From NCBI GenBank assembly GCA_018710885.1, contig DVJA01000023.1, positions 1-64,000 of the forward strand: a DNA stretch of 64,000 nt. Reading direction: 5' to 3'. This stretch comes from Scatomorpha merdigallinarum. GTDB taxonomy: Bacteria > Bacillota > Clostridia > Oscillospirales > Oscillospiraceae. Both the position numbers and the translations under genes were made by a program. Shown one piece after another: positions 31,964-41,454 of this stretch. How positions within the stretch are numbered: position 1 is the first letter of the stretch; each line of letters starts with the position of its first letter. The notes beneath the pieces are model-generated. The model saw only the letters and a list, made by a program, of their open reading frames with translations. It did not search any database and was not told the origin of the DNA.

Positions 31964-34878
31964 TTTGCTTCCTCCTGCCTCTCGTCTAGAGCCGCAAACA
32001 GGCTGCGCAGCCTTATCCGGACTGCGCCCAGATTGGTTATCTCATCTATCTTGAGCTGAGTATAGAGCTTGCCGCCGGCGCGCAGTATGTCGCGCGTCTC
32101 GTCAGTAGTGATGGCGTCCACGCCGCAGCCGAAACTCACCAGTTGCACAAGGTCCATGTCGGGCTGCGAACAGCAGTATTTTGCCGCGGCGTAGAGTCTC
32201 GAGTGATAGGTCCACTGGTTGAGTACTCCCGTCGGGAATTTCTCCACGTACTGGCTCACGCTGTCCTCGGTCACAACCGCAGCGCCGGAGCGCGTGATGA
32301 GCGTGTCTATGCCATGGTTCACCTCGGGGTCAACGTGGTAGGGCCTGCCGGCCAGGACGATTATGCGCTTGCCCTGCCGCCGGGCATCATCTATGATTTC
32401 GCGGCCCTTTGCGCGTATCTGCTCCATGTGCTGGGCGTATTCGGCCCAGGCTGCGTCTGCCGCCCGCTTTACCTCGCTCTTTGATATGTCGCCAAACTGC
32501 TCGTGCAGCACCTTGTACGCCTTGTTTACGAAGTCATGCGGGCGGTGCAGGCCGATGTAGTCGTAGACGAACTTCACGTCTGCAAGCTCCTGGCAGTTGC
32601 CGGCGAGCACTTCTGGGTAATAGGCGACAACGGGGCAATTGTAATGGTTGTCGCCCAGGTGCTCATCCAGGTTATACGTCATGCACGGGTAGAATATGAC
32701 GTCCACGCCCATGTTCACAAGCGCCCTTATGTGGCCGTGGGCCAGCTTTGCCGGGAAGCATACCGTGTCGCTCGGTATGGTCGCCTGGCCCGACAGGTAT
32801 AGCGCGCGGGACGAAAACGGGCTGTGGTACACGGTGAACCCCAGTCTGGTGAAGAATGTGTACCAGAATGGGAAGAGCTCCCACATATTCAGTGTCAGTG
32901 GTATACCCAGCTTGCCGCGCTCGCCCTTTACGGGCTTATAGGAGCGGATCAGCTGCCGCTTATACTCGTATAGGTTCAGCTCCCCGCTGTCTGCCTTGCC
33001 GGTTATGGGCCGGTCGCAGCGGTTACCGCTTATATAGGTCTCGCCGTCCGAGAAGGTGTTGATAGTTAGCTGGCAGTTGTTGCCGCATTTACCGCAGAGC
33101 TCGCTCTTGGTCTGCTGCGTGAAGCGCTCAAGTTCAGCAGCCGTCAGAAGCGTGCTGACGCGCCCTGCGCTGTGCCGCATACCGTAGAGGGCCGCTCCGA
33201 ACGCGCCCATTATACCGGCTATATCCGGGCGTATGACCTCGACGCCCATCTCGTTTTCAAAGGCGCGCAGCACGGCCTCGTTGTAGAAGGTGCCGCCCTG
33301 CACTACTATCTTGCGTCCCAGTTCCTCGGGGGACGAGGCACGGATGACCTTGTAGAGCGCATTGCGCACGACGGATATGGAGAGACCCGCCGATATATTC
33401 TCCAACGTCGCGCCGTCCTTCTGCGCCTGCTTAACGCTCGAGTTCATAAACACGGTGCAGCGGCTGCCCAAATCCACGGGCCGCTCCGCGAAGAGGCCGA
33501 GCTTTGCAAACTCCTCCACCCCATAGCCGAGCGCCTGTGCAAAGGTCTGCAGGAAGCTGCCGCAGCCTGACGAGCAGGCCTCGTTGAGAAAGATATCCCC
33601 GATGGCCCCGTCGGCTATCTTGAAGCATTTCATGTCCTGGCCGCCGATGTCTATTATGAAATCCACGTCCGGCAGGAAGTGTTTCGCCGCGGTGAAGTGC
33701 GCCACTGTCTCCACCAGGCCGAAGTCGCAGTGGAAGGCGTGCTTTGCAAGCTCCTCGCCATAGCCGGTGGTCGTCACTGAACCAACTTCCACGTTCGGAT
33801 GCCCCGTCAGTATCTTCAAGAGCGCGTCGCGTATAAGCGGCACGGGATTGCCGAGGTTCGGGCGGTAGTCGGTGAAGAGTATGCGCGCCTCTTCGTCTAT
33901 GACCGCCAGCTTCACCGTTGTGGAACCTGAATCTATGCCTATATGTACACGCCCGGAGTAGTCCTCCGGGAAGTCCGCGCGAGGCACTTTTGCGCGCGCG
34001 TGCCGCTCCTTGAAGGCCTCGTATTCCTCTTTGGACTTGAAGAGTGGCGGCATGGAGCGGTAATTGGCCGTCTGTGCGCGGTGACGCATGCGCTCCGCGA
34101 CTTCGTTCAAGCTGAACTCCTCGTCCGAGTACAGCGCCGCGCCCATGGCAACGTAGTATAGGCTGTTCCTGGGACATGTGCCGTGGACGCCCAGGGTCTT
34201 GTCAAAGCTCTCGCGCAGAACGCTTGAAAATGTCAGCGGCCCGCCCAGATACAGTATGCTGCCCTTTATGGGACGGCCCTTGGCAAGACCGGCTATGGTC
34301 TGGTTGACCACCGCCTGATATATGCTGGCCGCAATGTCCTCGGTGCGCGCGCCCTGGTTAATGAGCGGCTGAATGTCGCTCTTGGCAAACACGCCGCAGC
34401 GGGAGGCTATGGTGTAGGTCTTCTGTGCGTGCTCGGCGGCGGTGTTCATCTCATCTGCCGTGAGCTTCAGAAGAGTGGCCATCTGGTCAATAAAGGCGCC
34501 CGTGCCTCCGGCGCAGGAGCCGTTCATACGCACTTCCATCGCCCCACTGAGGAACAGTATCTTGGCGTCCTCGCCGCCCAACTCTATGATGCAGTCAGTG
34601 CCGGGAGATAGCTTATTGGCCGCCACGCGCGTTGCAAAAACCTCCTGCACGAAAGGCACGCCCACACTGTCGGCCATGCCCATACCTGCACTGCCGGAAA
34701 TGGCGAGTTTAGCCACCCCACCCGGCACATATGCCGCGCAAACTTTTTGCAGCAGCTCTTCGCTCTTTTCCAAGATGTGACTATAATGTCTCTGATAATC
34801 TGCGAAGATAAGTTTGCCGTCTTCATCGAGCACCACGCACTTGATTGTCGTTGAGCCAATATCCAGCCCGACACGCAC
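31960..34878 (-). CDS. Acyl-CoA dehydratase activase (BadF/HgdC-type ATPase, two ATPase domains)
   Basis: 972 aa. Two ASKHA ATPase domains of the BadF/BadG/HgdC kind: the first with GLDIGSTTIKCVVLDEDG at residues 4-21, GGEDAKILF and GSCAGGTGAFIDQMA; the second near residue 310 with IGIDSGSTTVKLAVIDEE, GGQDMKCFK and NEACSSGCGSFLQTFA. The Cys in these last motifs hold the subunit-bridging [4Fe-4S]. A DUF2229-like domain follows (about 630-940; CGKCGNNCQL near its start). The start is GTG 34878, with GGAGG 9 nt upstream and a -10 box only 47 nt away; the open frame to 34986 extends past that promoter. Confidence 0.85.
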
Positions 34879-34924
34879 GCCAAGCACCTCCTCAATACCG
34901 GGTAGACTCCCCCAGCAAAAGCAC

Positions 34925-34930
34925 ATTATA
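34925..34930 (-). promoter_or_regulatory. -10 box of the activase operon
   Basis: TATAAT on the minus strand, with only a weak -35 (ACAAAC at 17 nt). Its position argues for the GTG start at 34878. Confidence 0.5.
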
Positions 34931-35034
34931 TAGCCGTCTCTAACTGAGTTTGTGAACTTTTTATGAAGTTTGTCGTAAGTTTTCAAGTTTTGACCGGCCT
35001 TGAAAATTATGTAAGTGGAATGTTCCTCAATAAA

Positions 35035-35066
35035 AGGGCTCTGGGAGAATTTCTGCCCCGAGCCCT
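35035..35066 (-). terminator. Terminator of the lar operon
   Basis: Stem AGGGCTC/GAGCCCT extended by GGG/CCC pairing, followed on the minus strand by TTTATTG, 12 nt after the larC stop. Confidence 0.8.
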
Positions 35067-35078
35067 GTAGACTATACG

Positions 35079-36392
35079 TTATTTGTTTTCTCCTGCGAGC
35101 TTGGAGCGTACTTCTGCAACCGTCATACCCCGCTCAGACGCTATACGCGCCACGTCGTCATATTCGGGTTTGCACTTCTCTATGCCGAAACCCGAGGCGT
35201 GCTTCATGCGCACTGGACCGAACTGGGTTTCCACAGTCTCAACACGGCGCGAGAGCTTGATGCGCTCCGGAGCGTAGATACGCACTCCGAGCGTCGGCGT
35301 GTGGCGCAGCATGAGTTCGGCGAACTCCTCGCGGCGCGTATAATCGCACAGGCAGCAGAGAAGTGTGCCTGGGCGGCCCTTCTTCATACCCACGCTGGCC
35401 GTGAACACGTCGAGTGCTCCGGCCTCCAGCAGCTTCTCCTGTGCATAGCCCAGGTCCTCTGCGGTGACGTCGTCGAGCGTGCAGAAGATCTCGGCCACCG
35501 CAGAGCTCTCACTCTCCATCTCGCCGAGTATGGCGCGCACGCAGTTGGCCGCCGGGAAGTCGCGCGTACCCATGCCATAGCCTATCGCGCTCATGCGCAT
35601 GGCCGGCATCTCGCCGTAACTGTCGGCAATCGAGCGCAGCAGCGCCGCTCCCGTGGGCGTGGTCATCTCGCCGGAGATATCGCCGGCAAAGACCGGCATG
35701 CCTTCGAGCAGCAGAGCCGTCGCCGGGGCCGGTACCGGCAATATTCCGTGGGCGCAGCGCACCTGGCCATAGCCCGTGCGCAGGGGCGAAACTATGACCC
35801 GCTCTGGCGCAAGCATGTCCAGCAGCAGGCTCACGCCCACCACGTCGGCCACGGCGTCCATGGCTCCCACCTCGTGGAAGTGCACCTCGCCTACCTCGCG
35901 GCCGTGTACACGGCTCTCAGCTTGTGCTATCTCAGCATAGACATGGGCGGCCCGGCCCTTAACGCTCTCCGGCACATCCAGACCGTTTATAATAGACGTG
36001 ATATCCCCCAGCGAGGCGTGATGGTGCCAGCCGTGGTCATGGCTGTAGTCGTGCTCGTGGCTCTCACCGTGGTGATGGTGGCCGTGCATGTCGTGGCCTT
36101 CGTTGTAGTGGTCATGCTCGTGGCCGTGATCGTGATGATGTTCGTGTTCGTGATCTTCGCCGTGGTGGTGGAAGTCTTCCTCATCCTCACCGTTGACGGT
36201 CACGCTAACATGAGTGCCCATGATACCGCACTTGGCGCTGCGTGTCATTTCGGCGTGCACGCCGGGTATACCCAGTGCGTTGAGCTTCTCTATAAAGCCC
36301 TCGCGCTGTTCCTCGGGCAGCAGCTCTAACAGCGCGGCCATGAGCATATCCCCGGCCGCGCCCATATGGCAATCCAGATAAAGTACCCTCAT
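35079..36392 (-). CDS. larC: LarC, nickel insertion protein for the nickel-pincer cofactor
   Basis: 437 aa in one uninterrupted frame (in Lactobacillus plantarum the two halves are joined by frameshifting). LarC uses CTP to insert nickel into pyridinium-3,5-bisthiocarboxylate mononucleotide. The N-terminal YLDCHMGAAGDMLMAALLEL and HFHEVGAMDAVADVVG are DUF111 motifs. A His/Glu/Asp-rich insert (residues about 72-128, more than 25 His) probably stores or delivers nickel. LarB lies 8 nt upstream. Confidence 0.93.
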   Translation of the reverse strand: MRVLYLDCHMGAAGDMLMAALLELLPEEQREGFIEKLNALGIPGVHAEMTRSAKCGIMGTHVSVTVNGEDEEDFHHHGEDHEHEHHHDHGHEHDHYNEGHDMHGHHHHGESHEHDYSHDHGWHHHASLGDITSIINGLDVPESVKGRAAHVYAEIAQAESRVHGREVGEVHFHEVGAMDAVADVVGVSLLLDMLAPERVIVSPLRTGYGQVRCAHGILPVPAPATALLLEGMPVFAGDISGEMTTPTGAALLRSIADSYGEMPAMRMSAIGYGMGTRDFPAANCVRAILGEMESESSAVAEIFCTLDDVTAEDLGYAQEKLLEAGALDVFTASVGMKKGRPGTLLCCLCDYTRREEFAELMLRHTPTLGVRIYAPERIKLSRRVETVETQFGPVRMKHASGFGIEKCKPEYDDVARIASERGMTVAEVRSKLAGENK

Positions 36393-36400
36393 ATCCTACC

Positions 36401-37147
36401 TCACAGATGGTTTATCATACTGGCCAGATACCCGGCTCCGAAACCGTTGTCTATGTTGACCACGGAGAGCCCGCTGGCGCAGGAGTTCAGCATACTCAAC
36501 AGCGCCGCGACGCCGCCAAATGCAGCGCCATATCCCACGCTTGTGGGCACGGCGATTACCGGGCAATCAGCAAGCCCGCCGATGACGCTCGGCAGGGCTC
36601 CCTCCATGCCCGCAACGGCCACGATGCACCTTGCGCGCATTATGTCCTCAGCGTGGTCCAGCAGGCGGTGAATGCCGGAAACGCCTACGTCGTAAAGGCG
36701 CTTTACCTCATTGCCCAGGGCCTGGGCCGTCAGCGCAGCCTCCTCTGCGACAGGTATGTCTGTCGTACCGCCGGTGGCCACGACTATCACGCCCTTGCCG
36801 TCCGGCTCAGGCAGTTGGCCCACAATCCCCACTTTAGAGCGTGGATCGTAGTTCAAATCATATTGTTTCCCCACATATTCGGCCGCTTCCGGCGCCATGC
36901 GGGTTATAAGCACCACATTCTCGTCGCCACGCAACAGTGAGCCCGTGATGGCCGCTATCTGCTCCGGGGTTTTGCCCTGGCCGTATATGACCTCGGCTAT
37001 GCCCTGCCTGAGCTCGCGGTGCAAGTCCACTTTGGCGAAACCCATATCCTCGAAGGGCTCGAGCTTGAGCTTTATGAGCGCGTCGTCTGCGCTCAGTTCA
37101 CCGGCCTCCACGGCGCGGAGGATATCCAACACTGCCTGCTTTTTCAT
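36401..37147 (-). CDS. larB: LarB, nicotinic acid adenine dinucleotide carboxylase/hydrolase
   Basis: 248 aa. LarB carboxylates nicotinic acid adenine dinucleotide at C5 and hydrolyses it, the first step of nickel-pincer cofactor synthesis. The N-terminal helical part (LELxxxxLSxxxALxxLKLEPFEDMGFAKVDLHRELRQG) is LarB-like; the C-terminal PurE-like part has ATGGTTDIPVAEEAA, AGMEGALPSVIGGL and PTSVGYGAAFGG. AGGGAGG precedes the ATG, 4 nt after the larE stop. Confidence 0.93.
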   Translation of the reverse strand: MKKQAVLDILRAVEAGELSADDALIKLKLEPFEDMGFAKVDLHRELRQGIAEVIYGQGKTPEQIAAITGSLLRGDENVVLITRMAPEAAEYVGKQYDLNYDPRSKVGIVGQLPEPDGKGVIVVATGGTTDIPVAEEAALTAQALGNEVKRLYDVGVSGIHRLLDHAEDIMRARCIVAVAGMEGALPSVIGGLADCPVIAVPTSVGYGAAFGGVAALLSMLNSCASGLSVVNIDNGFGAGYLASMINHL

Positions 37148-37151
37148 ACCT

Positions 37152-37895
37152 TTACCTCCCTCTCAAATCCAATGCCACGTGCTCGAAGTCCCCTCCGAGC
37201 GCGGCGAGTATTTCTCTTCTCATTTCAACGGCCCTTGTGAGCTGCGCTTCAGGCAGCTCCAGCCTCGCGCTGGCTCCGTCGATGCGCACTCTCAAGTCGG
37301 AAAACCCCAACTGTTTGAGCCTGTCCTCGCAGCGCTCCACGCGCTCCAGCTCCGGCTTGGTTATCCGGCGGCCGGTCGGTATTCGCGTCGCCAGGCAGGC
37401 GTATGCGGGCTTTAAGGCCGTAAAGAGCCCGAGGCCCGTGGAGCGTGCGCGCACCTCGGCTTTGGTTATGCCGCACATGCGCAAAGGGCTCAGCACTCCG
37501 AGCTCGCTCACGGCACGCATACCCGGGCGGTCATCCGCGTCGTCTGAGGCGTTGTTGCCATCAATTAGCGTATCAAAGCCATCCGCGGCGGCTCTGTCGC
37601 GTATAAGCGTGAAAATTGCATGCTTGCAGAAATAACAGCGGTCCCGCGGGTTATCTGCAACCCCCGGCACCGCGAGTATGTCATAGTCGAGCACTGTGAG
37701 TTCTATATCAAGTTGCTCGCACATGCGCTCCGCGTCACGCAGCTCAAAAGCCGGCTGGAAAGCCGTGCGCACATAGTAAGGGCGCACCTCGGCGCCCAAC
37801 TCGCGTCCGGCTGCAAGCAGATACGCGCTGTCCGTGCCGCCGGAAAAGCCCAGCGCGCAACGCGGGTGCGCCGCGAAAAAATCCTGCAGAGTCAA
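37152..37895 (-). CDS. larE: LarE, ATP-dependent sulfur transferase
   Basis: 247 aa from TTG 37895, with GGGAG 8-9 nt upstream. LarE adenylates the carboxylates of the precursor and donates sulfur. The PP-loop SGGTDSAYLL is at residues 18-27; DNPRDRCYFCKH near 83 and LKPAYACLATRIPTGRRI near 160 are family motifs, the latter holding the Cys that serves as sacrificial sulfur donor in the L. plantarum enzyme. I see no further C-terminal Cys pair as expected for the [4Fe-4S] LarE subtype. It is first gene of larE-larB-larC. Confidence 0.93.
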   Translation of the reverse strand: MTLQDFFAAHPRCALGFSGGTDSAYLLAAGRELGAEVRPYYVRTAFQPAFELRDAERMCEQLDIELTVLDYDILAVPGVADNPRDRCYFCKHAIFTLIRDRAAADGFDTLIDGNNASDDADDRPGMRAVSELGVLSPLRMCGITKAEVRARSTGLGLFTALKPAYACLATRIPTGRRITKPELERVERCEDRLKQLGFSDLRVRIDGASARLELPEAQLTRAVEMRREILAALGGDFEHVALDLRGR

Positions 37896-37921
37896 TGCAT
37901 TTCTCCCATCTTAATACGTAT

Positions 37922-37943
37922 GGGGCGGGTGTGGACCCGCCCC
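37922..37943 (-). terminator. Hairpin after the J-domain gene
   Basis: GGGGCGGGT-gtgg-ACCCGCCCC, 10 nt after the stop; no T-run on the minus side. Confidence 0.6.
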
Positions 37944-37953
37944 GATATGTTCA

Positions 37954-38625
37954 TCAAATCCAGCAGAATCTGAAGCCGCCATAGCCCAGGCACATTTCAA
38001 GCACGCAGAGGCCAAGGCACAATTTGTTGATGCCTCCACTCTGCGGGAAGCCGCTCGTCCTGTTAGTGTAAACGTTGCCGCCGTACTGCAGCTCATCCAG
38101 AAACTCGCGGTATTCCGGGTTGTTAGGCTCCATCTGCACGGCGCGCTGGGCGTACTCCATGGCCGTTATCCTGTTGCCCTGAGCCGAATTTGCTATGCCG
38201 CCGAGGTAATACCAGCGTGCGGTACGCTCGCCCTGCGGCACCTGTGACAGCGCGGTGAGCGCCTCCTGGAAGTGTCCGGCCCGGATGTAGTTTTCAGCCG
38301 CACGTATCTCGGTTGCCTCATTGCTGCCGGAGTAGCCGCCCGAATAGCCGCCGCCCTGCCATGCGCCGCCCCACGCGCCCCAGGGGTCGTACTGCTGCTG
38401 GGAACCGTAACCGCCGTAAGCGCCGCCGTAGTTCGTGCGGTTGGCTTCGCCGGATTTTATGGCGTCATATGCGGCGTTTATCTCGTTCATCTTCTCGGCC
38501 GCGGCCGGGTTGTTGGGATTTCGGTCGGGGTGGTATTTTTTAGCCAGTTTTCTATAGGCTGATTTTATCTCTTCGTCGGTGGCGTCTCTCGAAACGCCCA
38601 GCACCTCATAGGGGTCACGCTTCAC
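37954..38625 (-). CDS. J-domain protein with Gly/Tyr-rich linker and TPR-like C-terminus
   Basis: 223 aa from GTG 38625, with AGGGAG 9 nt upstream; an in-frame ATG at 38649 is an alternative giving 8 more residues. The J domain occupies residues 1-60, with the HPD tripeptide in KKYHPDRNPNNP, and should stimulate a DnaK-type ATPase. A Gly/Tyr/Trp/Gln-rich stretch (about 65-105) is followed by a helical repeat resembling TPRs (NYIRAGHFQEALTAL, AMEYAQRAVQMEPNNPEY). The C-terminus has three Cys and is hydrophobic. It overlaps the DUF5685 stop. Confidence 0.85.
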   Translation of the reverse strand: MKRDPYEVLGVSRDATDEEIKSAYRKLAKKYHPDRNPNNPAAAEKMNEINAAYDAIKSGEANRTNYGGAYGGYGSQQQYDPWGAWGGAWQGGGYSGGYSGSNEATEIRAAENYIRAGHFQEALTALSQVPQGERTARWYYLGGIANSAQGNRITAMEYAQRAVQMEPNNPEYREFLDELQYGGNVYTNRTSGFPQSGGINKLCLGLCVLEMCLGYGGFRFCWI

Positions 38626-39469
38626 CGGCTCTTTCTCCCTTCTTCGCATGCCTGCGGGCCATCTCGGCGTTGTAGCGCGTCCAAACGCCGGAATAGAGTA
38701 TGTTCCTCATAATGTCCGCATCCCGCACAATGGGCAGCAGCTCGAACACTGCCGCGCATTCTCCGATCAGCATGGTGAGCGTGTTGTGCAGCTCCTCTTC
38801 AGTCTTGCCCTCGGCGTACACAGCCAGAGGATTGTACCTACCATGCGCCCTGTCCCCCTCGAGGTCCAGTACCGCGTCCATTATATAGATAAATTCGCCC
38901 AGCTCCTCGCCGAATCGGCGCAGACGCGGACTCCAGATTTCGTCCTGCGGATAGTACACAAAAAGCTCGCCCATCAGCTTGCCGAAACACCTCGCGCCGG
39001 CGTCCGGGTCGCTCTCACCCCGCCTCTCAAGCTCCGAGAGCTCGGTCAGGCAACGCTCTATATGTGCGCTCTTCTCCGGATACCTCTCCGCGGCCCTCCT
39101 ATAGCTGCCGGATATCAGAGCCGCTTCTGAGCGTGAAATTATGCTCCGCTCATCGTTCCAGTCGTCGATAAGGTTGTGGTATGCCAGCAGTACGTTCATA
39201 TCGGCCGCGTACTCTGTGACAGGGCTCGCGCTCCATGTATGCGTGTGTATGGGGTGTGCCGCACAGCGCTCTTCGCCGCTCTCACTCTCCGGCTCGTACA
39301 TGCTTTCAAGCAGCAGCACGAGGAAGGTCATGTCATAGGTGAGCGTCAGCCTTGCCATCTGGCCGTATTTCTTTTTAAGCGTCCGGCACAGACCGCAGTA
39401 GCAGCTCTTGTAGCGCGCGAGCTCCTCTGGCGTCAGCGAGTCCGGATTCGCGATAACATAGCCAAACAT
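38615..39469 (-). CDS. DUF5685 family protein
   Basis: 284 aa. The N-terminal MFGYVIANPDSLTPEELARYKSCYCGLCRTLKKKYG with CxxC.C-type cysteines is typical of this clostridial family of unknown function. The body is helical, with the conserved AYHNLIDDWNDER and LGEFIYIMDAVLDLEGD segments, an all-alpha pattern with paired Asp residues reminiscent of isoprenoid synthase-like folds. It sits between a zinc-ribbon membrane protein and a J-domain protein, overlapping both, so the three act as one unit. Confidence 0.8.
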   Translation of the reverse strand: MFGYVIANPDSLTPEELARYKSCYCGLCRTLKKKYGQMARLTLTYDMTFLVLLLESMYEPESESGEERCAAHPIHTHTWSASPVTEYAADMNVLLAYHNLIDDWNDERSIISRSEAALISGSYRRAAERYPEKSAHIERCLTELSELERRGESDPDAGARCFGKLMGELFVYYPQDEIWSPRLRRFGEELGEFIYIMDAVLDLEGDRAHGRYNPLAVYAEGKTEEELHNTLTMLIGECAAVFELLPIVRDADIMRNILYSGVWTRYNAEMARRHAKKGERAGEA

Positions 39470-39873
39470 CAGGTGTTCTTAATAAACGAGTTGCCGCATT
39501 TACGGCAGACAATTTTTATTTTTCCCTTGCCCCTGGGCACGCGCAGCAGCGTGCCGCAGCTCGGGCAACGGAAAAACTTGTAGTCGCGTCTCTGTCTCCA
39601 GCGCTCGCCGAGGCTACGGAAATACATCCGTATTGAGTAAGTCTTGTTGAGATATTTTGCGTTTTCCGCACGGCGTTTCGTGACGTTGCGGGAAAACATG
39701 CGAAAATACATGTATATAATCCCGATCAACACCAACACAAAGAGAAGGTCAGACAAGCGGCCGCTTGTAAACATTGACACGACGAGCAGTATGACAGTTA
39801 CAATCATAACCGCTCTTCCAAGCTGATCTACTCCATTGCGCCCGGCAAAGAATCTTGCTAGCTTCTCCCGCAT
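39469..39873 (-). CDS. Membrane protein with C-terminal zinc ribbon
   Basis: 134 aa. Two hydrophobic segments lie at about residues 20-38 and 42-58, then a basic stretch and a zinc ribbon FRCPSCGTLLRVPRGKGKIK ending VCRKCGNSF. ATG 39873 has AAAGGTGAT upstream; the frame is open to 39987 without a plausible start signal. Its stop overlaps the DUF5685 start. The ribbon may bind nucleic acid or a partner at the membrane surface; function unknown. Confidence 0.75.
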   Translation of the reverse strand: MREKLARFFAGRNGVDQLGRAVMIVTVILLVVSMFTSGRLSDLLFVLVLIGIIYMYFRMFSRNVTKRRAENAKYLNKTYSIRMYFRSLGERWRQRRDYKFFRCPSCGTLLRVPRGKGKIKIVCRKCGNSFIKNT

Positions 39874-40062
39874 GATATCACCTTTCATCAATAAGAGGCA
39901 CACACTCCAGCGTAGCGATGCGGCGCTCCGGCGTTTAAAGCGTGCAGTGCCCCGTGAACAGTTTTTTCTAATGATAAATGATAGCACCGGGAAAGGGTTT
40001 ATTTATCAATAATCTGTTAATTTCAACGCCATGCAAACCCTGTTTTGCTCCCTAAAGGCGTA

Positions 40063-41154
40063 TCACGTCTTTTCATCCGGTGTTATGTCACCCTGTTTGG
40101 CCGCATTCTTCGGTTCTTCATCGCCTTCAAGGTCGCCGACCAGCAGCTCAAGCAGGTCGTTGATGGTGACGATGCCTGTCACGCCGCCGTACTCGTCACA
40201 CACAACGGCGAGTTTCTTGCGCAGGCGGCGCATGCGCTCCAGAAGCACGTCGGCCTTGATACTATCAGGCACAAAGTATGCTGGCTTTACGCAGGTCTCC
40301 AGGGCCTTCTGAGCGCTGCGCTCAGGTAGGGCAAAGTAGTCTTTTATATCCAGCACACCGATTATCTTGTCCGTGGTATCCTGGCATATGGGATAGAAGG
40401 AGTGGCGGGATTTGAATATTTCGGCCTCCCACTCCTCGGTACCCTCGTCGGCCCAGAGCACGCTCATCTGCGTGCGGTGTGTGCAGAAGTGCTCCGCGCT
40501 CTGGTCGTCGAACTCAAAGAGGTTCTGAATGAACTCGTTCTCCTCTTCGCCTATAGAACCCTTCTGAGAGCCGGCAATAGCCATCATGCGTATTTCTTCC
40601 TCGCTGTACTCGTCGTCCTCGCTGTTGGGGTCAACTCCCAGCAGGCGCAGCACGCCGTTGACGGAAACGCTGAGCAGGCTGACAATGGGTTTGAAGGCCT
40701 TGGATATGGCATAGAGCATACCTGCAAGCTTCAGCGATATACCCTCCGGGTTCTTCATGGCCAGACGTTTGGGGACCAACTCGCCGAACACCAGGGTGAA
40801 ATAGCTGAGTATCAGCGTGACAAGCACAACGGCCACAGAGTTTATGATGCTTGGGCTTATACCCACGCCCAGTGAAATGACAGCGTTGGTTATAAGTCCT
40901 GCAAAGTTTGTAGCCGCCGCAGCCGAACCCAGGTAGCCTGACAGAGTAATGGCTATCTGTATGGTTGAGAGGAAGCGTTCCGGCTGCTCGGTGAGCTTAC
41001 CGAGCTTAATGGCCGCCTTGTTACCCTCGGCCGAGAGCTGCTCTATGCGCACATCCTTCACGGATATGACCGCAATCTCTGCGCAGGCAAAGATTGCATT
41101 GAGCGCTATAAGTACCACCTGGAGCACAAGTTGCCATACTAAAGTTGAGTCCAC
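40063..41154 (-). CDS. CNNM/CorC-type membrane protein with CBS pair
   Basis: 363 aa. A DUF21/CNNM membrane domain (residues about 5-195, with VFGELVPKRLA) is followed by a CBS pair (about 215-340, ending DEYGGVTGIVTINDLLELLVGDL). Members act in Mg/Co transport or efflux. It ends with a short acidic tail right after the second CBS motif, so the roughly 80-residue CorC_HlyC C-terminal domain found in most relatives is absent. GAGG lies near the ATG. The flanking 41155-41420 interval has no supported gene. Confidence 0.85.
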   Translation of the reverse strand: MDSTLVWQLVLQVVLIALNAIFACAEIAVISVKDVRIEQLSAEGNKAAIKLGKLTEQPERFLSTIQIAITLSGYLGSAAAATNFAGLITNAVISLGVGISPSIINSVAVVLVTLILSYFTLVFGELVPKRLAMKNPEGISLKLAGMLYAISKAFKPIVSLLSVSVNGVLRLLGVDPNSEDDEYSEEEIRMMAIAGSQKGSIGEEENEFIQNLFEFDDQSAEHFCTHRTQMSVLWADEGTEEWEAEIFKSRHSFYPICQDTTDKIIGVLDIKDYFALPERSAQKALETCVKPAYFVPDSIKADVLLERMRRLRKKLAVVCDEYGGVTGIVTINDLLELLVGDLEGDEEPKNAAKQGDITPDEKT

Positions 41155-41420
41155 GAAATTAACCTCCTGAGATTATACAATACGGGTTTCTGATTTCCAG
41201 CCGGAGAAAAGTTCAAGTTCAGAGGCGGGCCATGCGCCGGCGGGTTTTCCGGCCCATAAAAGCGCAAAAACGCCCGCACCCCAAAACTTCAGGGCGCGCG
41301 CGTCAGTAACGATATTCGGTTCGGTGACAGTTAGATGAGCCGTCGTCCATGGTATAATTCATTTCTCCTTTGCGCTATATTGAAACACAAAGGAGCGCAG
41401 TTGTCAAGAGGTATTGCAAA
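41155..41420. other. Gap between the CNNM and AcnX genes
   Basis: No convincing ORF. It contains a TATAAT on the plus strand (41351-41356) without a good -35 and GC-rich short repeats. I see no function. Confidence 0.4.
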
Positions 41421-41447
41421 AGCGGCCGCCTATAAATGGCGGCCGCT
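41421..41447 (-). terminator. Terminator of the AcnX operon
   Basis: AGCGGCCGCC/GGCGGCCGCT with 7-nt loop, followed on the minus strand by TTTTGC, just after the small-subunit stop. Confidence 0.85.
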
Positions 41448-41454
41448 GCAAACT

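Noticed and set aside
34879..34986. 36-residue N-terminal extension of the activase
   Set aside because: The segment contains the TATAAT box and lacks a ribosome site; GTG 34878 with GGAGG begins exactly at the conserved GLDIGST motif.
35199..36329. 376-codon rightward frame opposite larC
   Set aside because: Its low-complexity Val-rich part is simply the complement of the His codons in LarC; no ribosome site or homology.
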